From Bettongia penicillata ogilbyi (Eukaryota > Chordata > Mammalia > Diprotodontia > Potoroidae), in contig JAJHZJ010000751.1 in NCBI GenBank assembly GCA_023548195.1, forward strand, positions 1,678,501-1,742,500: a DNA stretch of 64,000 nucleotides, in the 5' to 3' direction. The notes beneath the pieces were generated by a model that worked only from the letters and a program-made list of their open reading frames with translations, did no database searches and had not been told where the DNA came from. Positions 52,265-62,469 of this stretch are shown piece after piece. The position numbers were made by a program, and so were the translations under genes. Numbering within the stretch: the stretch's first letter is position 1; each line of letters opens with the position of its first letter.

Positions 52265-53065
52265 TTGTGTCCCCTTTAGAATCAAATGAAAAATTTTCCA
52301 TTTAGTTTCTGTGGTTGCATTTTCTCTGAGTTACTGAGAAGAGCAAAAGTCAATTCATTCAAAAGCTTCAGTTTGGTGTGTGTTAATTTCTGAGTCTTAT
52401 GTTCCACATTAGGCATTTTTTGTGTCAATCCTGGTAATGTTTTCTAATCACAAAATAATATTTCCTGTCCTCCCCCATATGGGTTTTAGAACTGCAGGAG
52501 CTAAAGCCTCTCTATGAAGGTCATGAACCTGTCTGCTGAAGTACAGATGAATGTAAAATATTCGACTGAGTTTAACAGGCCTTATTAATGTGCAGACCCG
52601 GGATGCATTTTGTATTTAAATTTATCAAAAGGCTGAAAGGCCGGAGTTTGGTTTTTTTTTATTGTTTCGCCTTTGGTTTAGTAGAATTGCTTCATGTTGC
52701 TACAAATGAAATGTACCAGGATACAGTCTACCTAATTATTTTACATAGATCGGGGTTACAGTTGTACCTAATATTTCTAAGACCTCTTAGTGGTGGGAAA
52801 TCTTTTCCATTAGGACTAGAAACTGGTGCTAATTATTTTACTTAAAATTTATCGAAATTTGATCTGTGCAGGAAACAAATCTGGCATGTAATCTATGAGT
52901 TTAGGGTTATTGTGAAGAGATTGTTTCAGAGTGAGGAAGTTTGAGAAATAAATACAAATTGTTTTTCTTTTCTATTAATTGTTTTGGAGGTCAAAATTTG
53001 GAAGCAATATGGTTGGCCCATTTCAACAGATTCTTAAATAGAATAAAATAGGCCATTTGTTTCAG
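52265..53065. other. Unique AT-rich sequence, conserved-element candidate
   Basis: Free of recognisable repeats. Several TAATTA/ATTATT-type words ('cctaattattttacatag', 'gctaattattttac') occur at 52,730-52,845. The 85-codon frame at 52,588-52,845 has no domain signature. Conservation is a guess from composition and lack of repeats. Confidence 0.35.
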
Positions 53066-53069
53066 TTGA

Positions 53070-53168
53070 TTTTAAGTTTCTTGAGGGCAGGAACTATATT
53101 TTATTTTGAATGTCTACCTAGCACAATGCTTGGCACAGAGGAATGAATAACTTCTTATCAAACTGGAG
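53070..53168 (+). mobile_element. L2-type LINE 3' end
   Basis: 'aagtttcttgagggcaggaac', 'ctacctagcacaatgcttggcacag' are present. Confidence 0.88.
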
Positions 53169-53296
53169 TGGATGGTTTTCTTGAGTTGAATCTTAGAAGA
53201 TGTCTAATGTCCAAATTTTATGGACCAAAAGACCCTTAAATATACTTTTCACAAAACCATAGACTTGAATAAGTCTTTCATCTCAAACCAACACAC

Positions 53297-53498
53297 ATTA
53301 AGCAGTAGATAGAGTACTGGATTTTGAATCAGAAAGATGCAAGTTCAAATTCTTTACCAGAGTATTAGCTATGTGGCCCAGAACAGGTCAATTAACTCCT
53401 CTCAGACCCAGTTTCCTTATCTGTAACATGAGGTAGTTGCACTCAGTGGCCTTGAAAATGTCTTCTCTATATTTATGCTTCTATGATCCTATGAGTAT
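53297..53498 (+). mobile_element. CORE-SINE, plus
   Basis: 'agcagtagatagagtactggattttgaatcagaaagatgc', 'cagacccagtttccttatctgtaacatgagg' and 'tatgcttctatgatcctatgag' are present. Confidence 0.88.
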
Positions 53499-53549
53499 GG
53501 ATTATGTGTAAGGTGTCACAACAGACCCAGGGATTTACCATGAGGTGAC

Positions 53550-53738
53550 ATCTTGAAGTGAACACTTCAGTCAGAGGACCTACATTCACGTCCACTCTGA
53601 TATTTACTCCAGCAGGGAACCCAAGAAAGTCGACCTAAGCCTTCGTTTCTATAGATTAAGATGTATGAACAAAGGGTTTGTACAGAATGACTTATAGGGC
53701 CTTCCAGTTCTGTGTTCCTATTTAATCTATGATCCTCA
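53550..53738 (+). mobile_element. CORE-SINE, plus, diverged
   Basis: 'cacttcagtcagaggacctacattcacgtcc' and 'gacttatagggccttccagttctgtgttcc' are present. Confidence 0.7.
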
Positions 53739-53739
53739 T

Positions 53740-54730
53740 TAACACATTCTCTTGAGTGGGATATGACATACGCACAGATAATTATAATAGAAAGGAAGAG
53801 AGGTGTTCGGAAGGTATTCAAGGAAAATTTGAAGAGATGGAGAGTGCTTTCAGTTATGAACCTTATTTGACTACTTTTCCAAAACGAATTCCAGTTTCTC
53901 AGAAATGTACTTTATTCATTTTTCAAGGCAAATTATCCAAAAAAGATTGGCTATATGCCATCATTTTCTTTTTCACGATGGTAAAATGTTGCTTGGCAAT
54001 TTTCTCAAGAAAAGCTATTTCTTTCATTATACCTTTAAAAAGAACATTTTGCAGTTGAACAAAAAAAAATTTCCCCATGCCATGCTTAAATATTAAACTG
54101 AAGGAATATTTTTGTAATTCATTGGGGGCAGTCAGTGTCTGGATTTGGCCTTTCTTTTTTTAAACACTAGACCAGTTATTTCATTGGTATAAACTCTCAA
54201 TGAGAAAATGAAGATCTGCACCTGCTCATCCATTACGAGAGCTGCCTAGGACCCTGAGGAGTCGTGACTTGTCCAAGGTCATGTGACTGGGGAATATCAG
54301 TGAGACTCATTGAGCCAGAGCCACAAAGTCATTGAGAAGAGTCATTCTCCCACTTTGGCAAACTACATTTCATGTTTGTTTAGGAACATACTGAATTCAG
54401 CAACAGTGCATGACAACAAACAATAGAACAGAATGAACTTTAGGTAAGTCTTTCCCTGCCTACACATACACTGTTATCAGATTATGTCTTCATTGCCCAG
54501 ATGTCATGAAAAAGAAAGTTGTACTGTCTGTCTTTCCCCCCCAATCTGTCTTGCCTACAGCATGTCAACTGGAGAGTTCATAAGATGCATTATATTTTCC
54601 ACTGCGTAGAAGCAAGTGCAAATGAGTGAGAAAAAGAAAAGGTTTTTTTGACATGAACTCGAGATGGATTGGAGTGGAGCTAGAAGGCCAGTCTGGCTCC
54701 AAATCTACTTTTCAAACTTATCAGACTCGA
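53740..54730. other. Mostly unique sequence, reverse SINE scrap at about 54,235-54,300
   Basis: 'aggagtcgtgacttgtccaaggtcatgtgactgggg' is a reversed SINE word set. The rest shows no repeat. Confidence 0.45.
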
Positions 54731-54737
54731 ATCAGGG

Positions 54738-54985
54738 GTCATTTTGATGGCCCACTGGATAGAGTATTGAACCTGAATCAGGAAAATGAGTTCAAATCTC
54801 TCCTCAGAGACTTACTAGCTGTGTAACCCTGAGCAAATCACTTGACCTTTGTTTCCATTTCTTCAACCACAAAATGGGAATGAAAATAATACCTTTGAGT
54901 TGTGTATCAAATGAGATATTTATAAAGTGCTTAGCACAGCTCTTGGCACGTAGTAGGTCCTTAATAAATACTTGTTTCCTTCCTT
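54738..54985 (+). mobile_element. MIR/THER1-type SINE, plus, full length
   Basis: 'atggcccactggatagagtattgaacctgaatcagg', 'gctgtgtaaccctgagcaaatcacttgacc', 'cacaaaatgggaatgaaaataatacc' and 'gtagtaggtccttaataaatacttgtttcc' are present in order. Confidence 0.95.
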
Positions 54986-55077
54986 TTAGAAGCTTCAGGC
55001 AGCTCTCTAAGACTAGCGTTTGCAGATGAGTGTTCTATATTAGTAGGGGCAATTTCCACACCTGTAGCTCCCCAGAT

Positions 55078-55255
55078 CTAGAGCTGGAAAGAAAAGCCTT
55101 TTCAGTTTATCTGCTCTAATCCTCTCATTTGACAAATGAATAATCTGAGGTAACCTAGAGGAGGTGAAAAGCTTGCCCAAAGTCACGCAGAAAGTGGCAA
55201 AGCCGAGATGATGCCAAGTTCAGCACACCAAGTTCAAGGTTCTTTCAACGTACCA
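55078..55255 (-). mobile_element. CORE-SINE, reverse
   Basis: 'tctagagctggaaagaaaagcc...ctgctctaatcctctcatttgacaaatgaataatctgagg' and 'cttgcccaaagtcacgcagaaagtggcaaagccgagatg' are present. Confidence 0.88.
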
Positions 55256-55259
55256 ACAC

Positions 55260-56110
55260 CTCCACCTCCCCCTCCCCAAAAAAAGAAGTCAAAGTGATCT
55301 GAATTTTTATGCTTTTCAGCATTTCTAACTAACTGAAAAAGTTGGTTACCATTTGTCTCTTCTATTGGCTACCTTTCAGAAGCCCTTGTTCCAATAACTT
55401 ACCTAGAGAAAAGTCATAGAGGAGCTCCCAGGACCTTTTCTCAACTTACCCAAGAAAGTCTCCACTAGGAAATTGACATGAACACATTGTGACAATGCTG
55501 CAGCAAAAGCAGGTTGGAATTCCTCTTTGGGATGAAGCCCCAAATAATTTAAATTACATGTTTCTGGTCTCAATGCTTAACTTCCTAACTAGAACCCACA
55601 TTTCAGAAGCCTCTTAACGCCTCCATCTCAGATCTTGTCTCCCTAAATCACAAGGAAGTATAATTCCCATATTCCTGGTTACTGGTAGTAATTGTAGCTT
55701 CCAAGATAGGGCATCATATAAATGCATCACATGTTAACATTTGTGTTGGTGAGTGCTTGCATGTTGAGACTTCAGCTGATTCACATTTTAATAATTCTGG
55801 ATCAATTATTTGAATTCAGTAAGGAAAGCAAACCATTAAGAAAGCAGTCGAGGCAGATTTATTGCTTATCATGTCCGCATTCCCTTTTCAAACAGTGTTG
55901 AACTAGATGTTTGACATGGACTCAAAGTGCTAGAAATGGATTTGACTTCTGAAAATAAATGACATAGGGTATTATATTTTAAGGACCATTAAAATCCTGA
56001 AATTTCATAGTGCCTTAGCAAATAACCTGTCATTTAGCCCAGATAGTTTTGTAATGGTAAGGCAGTGGGGAAATTCCGTGTTCAATGGCCCTCCCATTTT
56101 CACATCTTCA
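55260..56110. other. Unique sequence, no repeat recognised
   Basis: Single-copy-looking. No long frame and no repeat head or tail is seen. Confidence 0.45.
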
Positions 56111-56114
56111 GGTA

Positions 56115-56545
56115 GAATGCAGCATGGTGTATTATAAAAAAGCAATGACCTAGGAACCTGCAAATCTGGGGATTAATCCCAGCTGTACCACTGACTACCT
56201 GTATGACCAGGGCCAAGTCCATTAACCTCCATGATCCCCCATTTCCTCATTCAAAAACCTATCAGCTGGACTATTCAAATGAGCTCAGACTGGAGGCCTA
56301 CGACACAGTGGAAAGAGTCCTGACACTGGGCCTGGGTTCACATTCTGCCTCTGACATTCATGACCTGGACCATCTTGGGCAGGCAAGTCATCTTCTCCGG
56401 GCTTCAGTATCCTCAACTATAAAATGGGGTGGGGTTGGATTAGATGGCCTCTGAATTCCCTTCTGGCTTCCAATATAAATAGATAAATTGCTGACATTCG
56501 CTTTCTAAGGTCCATTCTAGTTCTAAAGTTCTATAAATCTATGTT
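56115..56545 (+). mobile_element. CORE-SINE, plus, split by a nested SINE
   Basis: 'gcagcatggtgtattataaaaaagcaatgacctagg...tgtatgaccagggccaagtcc' and 'atttcctcattcaaaa' lie left of about 56,275. The tail 'ctttctaaggtccattctagttctaaagttctataaatctatg' resumes at about 56,500. Confidence 0.82.
56285..56478 (+). mobile_element. CORE-SINE, plus, nested
   Basis: 'cacagtggaaagagtcctgacactgggcctgggttcac', 'cttcagtatcctcaactataaaatggggtgggg' and 'ttggattagatggcctctgaattcccttctggc' are present. Confidence 0.88.
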
Positions 56546-57250
56546 TTTTAGGAAGGGGAAGAGGAGTCAAGGAATGGGGACAAACATTTCCTCTCACTGA
56601 ATGATATCAAGAAGGATATGAGGATATTATGGGGATGGATACCATATGAATTAGAATTCACTTGATTTGTCCAAAGTTTTCAAATGTCTTGTCTCAGATC
56701 CTGTTAAGGACCAATAGCTACTATCAGCCTAATTGGGGCATTTCAAAGTGAATTCTCAGTATCTCCTTGCAGCCCCCAAGGTCATCCAAGAGCATCATAA
56801 TCTGTGATAATAGAGTTCTTTGCATTGTGTTTATGAATACTTACAAGGCGAATCTGGAGAAAAAAGGAAGGCCTTTTTTTAAAATAAATTTTAAGAAATC
56901 AGAGCTTAGGGTGAATAAAAACTGTGATGTTATCCAATGGCTTTTCTTGCTGAACCTTCTTATTTCGTTAATCACCTTTCTACCTCGTTCAGGTTTGTTT
57001 TTCCTACCTCACATATAGTTCCTATTAAGCTAACGAGACCAACGTGCGTAGATTAGAGAACCAATAAGCCTGTTATTCCATAAAGATAACCAGATAACAA
57101 GTTCTTAAATAATGGTGCCTGCCCCTCTTATGACATGTAAAAATATACTGAAATATACTGAAACAACAACAAAAACCCAACACTAAAATTAAAAAAAAAA
57201 ACTGTTTCTACCGTGAATACAAAGAAATAAAGTTTATAAGGAAGCTATCA
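56546..57250. other. Unique sequence, no feature recognised
   Basis: An 83-codon plus frame at 56,767-57,018 has no domain signature. Beyond A-runs near 57,190 nothing is recognised. Confidence 0.4.
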
Positions 57251-59417
57251 TTTCTAACTAACTGAAGGGAAACAGTTCATCTTTTTGTTGCTCTCCGAAA
57301 GTATGCCTGTGCATTTTTTTTCTCAAAGTAATGCATACTCTTGGAAAGCTTTTTTTCCCCCTTAAACACAATTTACATATGGCACCGCGAGAGAGATGTC
57401 TTAGAAAATCATAAAGTGGTTCTGCTTGTAAAAGCAATGTCCTTTCTTGTTAATGCCAAGAATGCTTTTCCCAAAACACTCATTCTCTGCTCAAGACACT
57501 GGATCTGCTAATGAGGAAAACACGGCAAGTACCTCCGCTGAATGTTTCCCTTTGTTTATCTACAGGGAGTTCATGCTGTAATGGGAAGGATCCCTGAGTA
57601 TCAATGAGTCTGAAAGTATTCTATTTCTGCCAAGAGTAAAGTTGTAAAGCTTCTGGTGCCAACAGCTTAAATTAATCGAGAATCAAGCAAAAGGAACTTG
57701 GGTGTCTTGAAGAGCTCAGGGACCAAATTGTTTCCACTGTCTCCTTTTATAAGATACATTCCGCATCATTTGCATGAGCCCTCTGCTCTGTCTAGTTGGA
57801 GTGTCAATGGCTGGCATCCCCCTAGGGGATGTGCAGTGAAATTGACACAGACTGTGATAGCAGCACTTGGCAAAAAAAAAAAAAATTAATGTAAGACTTC
57901 AACAGTTTCAGCCAGTCTTAGTTCCCAAAGCAATTCTTACTGGCAACCCAATCCTCAAAAACCATCCGATGCCCAATACTAATGAGTGTCTTCAGATGGA
58001 TTTTATAAATAAGATACTGCATTAATTCAGCATGTAAATAGAGAGAATACCTTTGATGGAGGAAGGAAAAAGTACACAACTACTCACATGACATTTAGGT
58101 TTCATGTATAAAACATAAATAGCATATGAACCCTCCCTCAGCAAGAGTTGCAGATTTTCCCCTTCCGAAGGGTGTTCTGAATATACATTTCAAGCATAAT
58201 AGCCCATAAATAAAATACAGTGCTTGCCAAAGTTATTTTCCCCCCTTATATAGAGCCTTTAGTCACTGCCCCGAACTCTAATTTTCTCTTGAGATGCAAT
58301 TTAAGAGCTTAAAAAATGTTTTTTAAAGACTTCCTATGAAATATGCAGGGTTGTGTGTGCATTTTTTTATTTGTGTTTCTATATGGCCAACTTGCTCTGT
58401 TGTTATAAATGCTGTATGTAAAATTACCAGATTGCCCTGCATTCCATTTTTACAGGGGATACTGCATCATTAAGCATTGAGAGGATATAATATAGCTATT
58501 CAAGCTGCTTAAAATATTTTGTAACCATAAATTATTATCCAAAAATATTTTTCAAATAGATAAAAAGAGTTGTCAATTCTGCATAGTGAATGCCTCATAA
58601 GGGGCTCGTTTGTGGTTGAAAACTGAATAAAAGCAGTAAATTAAGACCAGACTTAACCATAGAGAAGCTATAATCCAGTGCAGATTTCCTTGGTGAATGA
58701 AGCATTGTTGTATGGATTTATCCTTCTTGCTTGTACAGTTAACCAGCCACATCTGGGGCCGGAGTGCTGTCTGTGTACACAGACAACTCGAGTTCACCAA
58801 CCCCAAGGAGGGAAGCACATGGCCTGTTCGCAACCAATGGAAAAATGCAAAATATTTGGGGGGGGTGCAGTCTCTTTGAGGAGTAGATATTATTTTGAAG
58901 TCAAATCTTTGTAAACAGAAAAAGAGGAGAGGGACTCAGAAATGAGAGGGCACTGAAGAAAGTTCCTTCAAGCCAGTTTGCAGTGGTCTCCATGTTGGCT
59001 CGGTAGGCCTCTATTTAGCAGCTGGGCAGGATGAGAGTGAAAAGGATGTGCTGTGAGGGTCTGGGCCTTTTCAAATATAATTCTGACTGAGAAGTGCCTG
59101 AGATACAGTATATGCTGAAGGAGCATAGCCTGTCATAAATATTCATCCTCAGGAATGTAAATAGTGAGCAGACATATCAACTGCTTCTAGCTGTGTTATC
59201 CAAGATTGTTGATTTTCCAGGGTTGTTTGTCAGCAGGGTAAGTCATTAATGAATGAGAAGGCCCAGGGAGGAATTGACACTGAATCAGTTTAGACTTCCA
59301 GGTTGTTTATTTATCTTTGTGATTATACACCAATCAAGTGACTGATTTGCCTTGTGAAAGGCCAACTTAAGGAACTCCAAGTAACTCTGGTTTCTGCTCC
59401 TCCTTTGTTTCTTTCAG
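57250..59417. promoter_or_regulatory. Repeat-poor block, candidate conserved non-coding region
   Basis: About 2.2 kb without any SINE, LINE or MIR word that I recognise, unlike the preceding 30 kb. Single-copy stretches at 57,480-57,860 and 58,190-58,540 have mixed composition and contain words such as 'gccccgaactctaattttctc' and 'aaattaccagattgccctg'. It lies just upstream of the candidate exon. Regulatory function is inferred only from repeat absence. Confidence 0.3.
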
Positions 59418-59524
59418 AACCCCACTTTTCCGGAGGATATTGCTTTTCATTCAACTCCTGAAAGACTGTGTCTGCCCTGCAGGCTATGCACAATATTACT
59501 GATTCTGAACCTGGAGGGAAAACT
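59418..59524 (+). other. Candidate internal exon (107 bp) of an unidentified gene or lncRNA
   Basis: The acceptor is strong: a pyrimidine-rich 'ctgctcctcctttgtttctttcag' (split here as 'ctcctcctttgtttc' plus 'tttcag') ends at 59,417. The donor at 59,525 reads 'ACT|gtaagttc', close to the ideal. Frame 1 stays open across the whole exon; the other two frames have stops. An ATG at 59,484 opens a second frame to the donor, reading MHNITDSEPGGKT, which could make this a first coding exon. I do not recognise either peptide. Transcription is not shown by sequence alone. Confidence 0.4.
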
Positions 59525-59634
59525 GTAAGTTCATAGTTGTACTCAAACTGTTTTCAATCATGGGGCATGGTCCTCAAGCTACTTTCCAACTTACTTTAAG
59601 ATGTTCAATCAGATGCTTTTGTTTAAACACACAT

Positions 59635-60150
59635 ATATACACAGAAGGAGAGGGAGAACAGAGAGGCCAAGGAAACACAGAGACAAGAGAGCAAAAGAGA
59701 TAGGCGGAAAGAACTGGAGAAAGACAGAGAATAAAGTGATCAATACAGGGAGGGAAAGTTAGAAATGGAGACACAAAAAGATCAAGTAAGAAAGGAGTGA
59801 CAGAAAGAGACAGAAACAGATCTGGATGAAGAGAGAGACAGACAAGCATTTATAGTATGCATACTGTGTGTCAGACGTGCTAGGCGCCAGAGGAAACAAT
59901 CCTTGCTATGAAAGACAAAATGAGGGAGAGAAAGAAGAGAGAGAGAGACAGAGAGAAAGACAGAGAGAGACAGAGACAGAGAGAGAGAGAAAGAGAGAAA
60001 GAGAGAGAAAAAGAAAAAGAGAATAGAGGAAAAAATAGAGAAAACAAGAAAAGAGAGAAACAGAAAGAAACAGAAAGAGAACAGAGGTAAAAGAAACAGA
60101 AAAAGAGAGAGAGCAGAGGGAGAACAGAGGAAAAAGAGAAACACAGAGGA
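59635..60150. repeat. Polypurine (GA/CAGA/AAAGA)n tract, split by a MAR-like head
   Basis: Two purine-rich blocks (59,635-59,845 and 59,910-60,150) on the plus strand flank a 60-base MAR-like piece. The right block is almost pure 'gagaga/cagaga/aaaga'. Minus-strand Ser/Leu/Phe-rich frames up to 120 codons are artefacts of this composition. Confidence 0.93.
59848..59905 (+). mobile_element. MAR-like head fragment inside the polypurine tract
   Basis: 'caagcatttatagtatgcatactgtgtgtcagacgtgctaggcgcc' matches the family head. Confidence 0.78.
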
Positions 60151-61690
60151 GAGAAGTGGTTGGGAGGGAGTTTGCTTTCAAGAAGATGAAATCTTTTTAA
60201 AATACTGAATTTATTTAACCAATTTGAAAATCAGTTTTCAAGAGGACTCAATTTCCTTTATGAAAGTATTAGCATTCATTAAGATTTTCCTGTACCGTTA
60301 CAGTCAAATAATATGTAAATATGAGCATCCTCATATGTGTTATCTATATTCTACATGCATATATGTAGATATAGAGACATATTCTTCTGCCTCTCGGGAC
60401 TTGGGGGTTGCGTCTCTTTAAAAGAGAAATTAACTTGTTCTAGAGGCACTTGTTTAAATGGGGGGCAGGCTACTAAGCTGTAAACCATTATCTTAGAGAA
60501 AAAAGTCATTACACCTAGAAAAAGCTCAGATCTCTTCACACCTGTAAAGGGATCCAGTAAAGCATCAGCCCTCCTAAAATACACAGTAGGTTAGATTCAC
60601 TCTCTGAAATATCAGAATTCCAATGATCCTTTCCACTTAATTACGAGAAACATAGCCTCATTATCCAGATTGTTCCTTTCTGAAGTAACTGTTTCTGAGG
60701 CAACCACGTTCTTCAATTCCCTGACACCTCAGGTTAATGAATCTAATCAGTATTCTCTATCAAAAACTTTTGTCACTACCCATCTTTACCGGCTTAGGTA
60801 AAAGAGGGCACCATGTTAGTCATATATACATGTTTGGTTCAAGTGCAAACATTTTGTTAAGCCCAAGCTTTTCCCATTGGTTTCTGTCTTGCCGCACTGT
60901 GTCTGGAACACAGACTTTCCTTAATCAAGCACCCATATTTATGTGGTTCTTTGCTCTGTTAGGGGAGTTTGGGCCAAAGTTTGGCAGAGATCAGTCAGCA
61001 GCAGCCAGTGGGCATTTAGTGCATTGAAGAAATGGCTTTTTGTTTTGCTCTTTTTTGAATAAATTTACTGGTTGGTGAAAAGTTATCCCATGCAGATGAA
61101 TGATAAGGTTTGTGGGCTTCTTTTCCCCATGTGCTCACCGTAACACGCTGCCGCCAGAAAAGAGGCAAGTGGGACTTCCTCTCTGAACAGGGTTCATTAG
61201 AGTTTGTGAGTAATTTTTGTGTTGTACAGCATGTTATATGTTGTGAAAAGGTCATGAAGCCACTTGCTGCAACGCATCAAAAAATGTGAGGGTGAGAGGT
61301 GAGATTCCCTTTGTTGCAAGTGCTGAGAAATAATCATTTAAAGGTCAGTTGCACTCAAAAAAAGGAACATTTGTTTAATAAGTAACTCGTTTTGGGATAT
61401 GCTGCACTTTTAAAGGTTACATGGTAGTCCAATTTGCCAATGATATCAGCAAGAACCACTCCAAAAGGCAGGGGTCCTATTTAAAAAAAAATACTTAGGA
61501 AAATGCAAAGCTTCCATTTACCCCCCATATCCCTCAGCACATAGCAGGCAGAGTGTAAACCATTTATGGCACTTTTTTTGTGGAAACACTTCTTTCCCTT
61601 CACCTTGGTGTTCAGGCATCAGAAAAGCTACAACTAAGAACTAGTTAGGAACATGTACCCATATTTTTGGTTGGTCTGGATCCATGATTT
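60151..61690. other. Unique sequence, repeat-poor
   Basis: No repeat is recognised. Overlapping frames at 60,737-61,027 (+, 96 codons) and 61,016-61,255 (-, 79 codons) have no domain signatures. Confidence 0.45.
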
Positions 61691-61734
61691 CAATGACATG
61701 ATGACCTCCATCCAGGAGGTTTACCCAGCATCAC

Positions 61735-61850
61735 TGAAAAGCTAGGTGACTTCCATAGGCAGTATGTGTCATTAAGCGAACCTAGTCTGAACCTAGTTTG
61801 TCCAGACTCGTTGATCACTTCTTTTTCCCACACTTCCATGGTGCCTCTCA
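61735..61850 (-). mobile_element. SINE fragment, reverse, diverged
   Basis: 'aagctaggtgacttccataggcagtatgtgtcattaagcgaacc' and 'ccagactcgttgatcacttc' are weakly SINE-like. Confidence 0.45.
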
Positions 61851-61979
61851 GTGTACCAGTTTAGGTCAGAGGAGGCAACAGATATATTTTAAAACTCTAA
61901 ATTAAGCTAGCATCCTAATGTAGAAATGATGAATATGTATATACATATGCATATAGACATGCAAGAGGCAGTTTCCCAC

Positions 61980-62075
61980 AAAGGGTAAAGGGGCAGCCTC
62001 AGAGAAACCTAGTTCCAGGTCTGATTTCTGACGCATACTAGCTTTGTGACCCTGGACAAGACATTTAACTGGAAC
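61980..62075 (+). mobile_element. SINE fragment, plus
   Basis: 'aaaggggcagcctcagagaaacctagttccaggtctgatttctgac' and 'ctagctttgtgaccctggacaagacatttaac' are present. Confidence 0.75.
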
Positions 62076-62354
62076 ACAAGGAAACTCCCAAACAGGGTAT
62101 CTGTCCCAAAAGTCTTAGTGCCAAAACAGATTCTTTGAATGATTTGTATACAAGTTGATTTGCAATGGTTGAGTGAATTACCACACTGGAAGTTCCCTAT
62201 AGCAACCCAAAAAGTGTTAAGTAATGAGTGAAAACAAAGATAGAAAAAGACAGAGACAGAGAATATTGACTTGTGATTTCATTTGTACAAAGAACTCCTG
62301 ATGAATGAGTAAATTCTCCCTGCTGCCAATGTTGATGGGTAACAACTCAGTATA

Positions 62355-62465
62355 TGGTTTTAGAGACTTGCCCAGGGTCCTGAGAGGTTAAGGGAGTTTT
62401 CTAGAGGGACCCAGCTGGTATGTGTCAAAGGCAGGAGCTGAATCCAGGCCCTCATTATTAACTGC
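62355..62465 (-). mobile_element. SINE fragment, reverse
   Basis: 'gacttgcccagggtcctgagaggttaagg' and 'gtcaaaggcaggagctgaatccaggccctc' are reversed SINE words. Confidence 0.78.
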
Positions 62466-62469
62466 AAAG

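Noticed and set aside
11642..54985. tRNA genes suggested by A/B-box-like words such as 'ggttcaaat' or 'gagttcaaatc'
   Set aside because: These are the tRNA-derived promoter parts of SINEs; no cloverleaf with mature ends is present.
57548..57660. Possible exon after 'ctttgtttatctacag'
   Set aside because: The acceptor looks fair, but no good GT donor follows within a plausible exon length.
59574..60181. Ser/Leu/Phe-rich minus-strand frames up to 120 codons and a Lys/Glu/Arg plus frame
   Set aside because: Same artefact of a polypurine tract.
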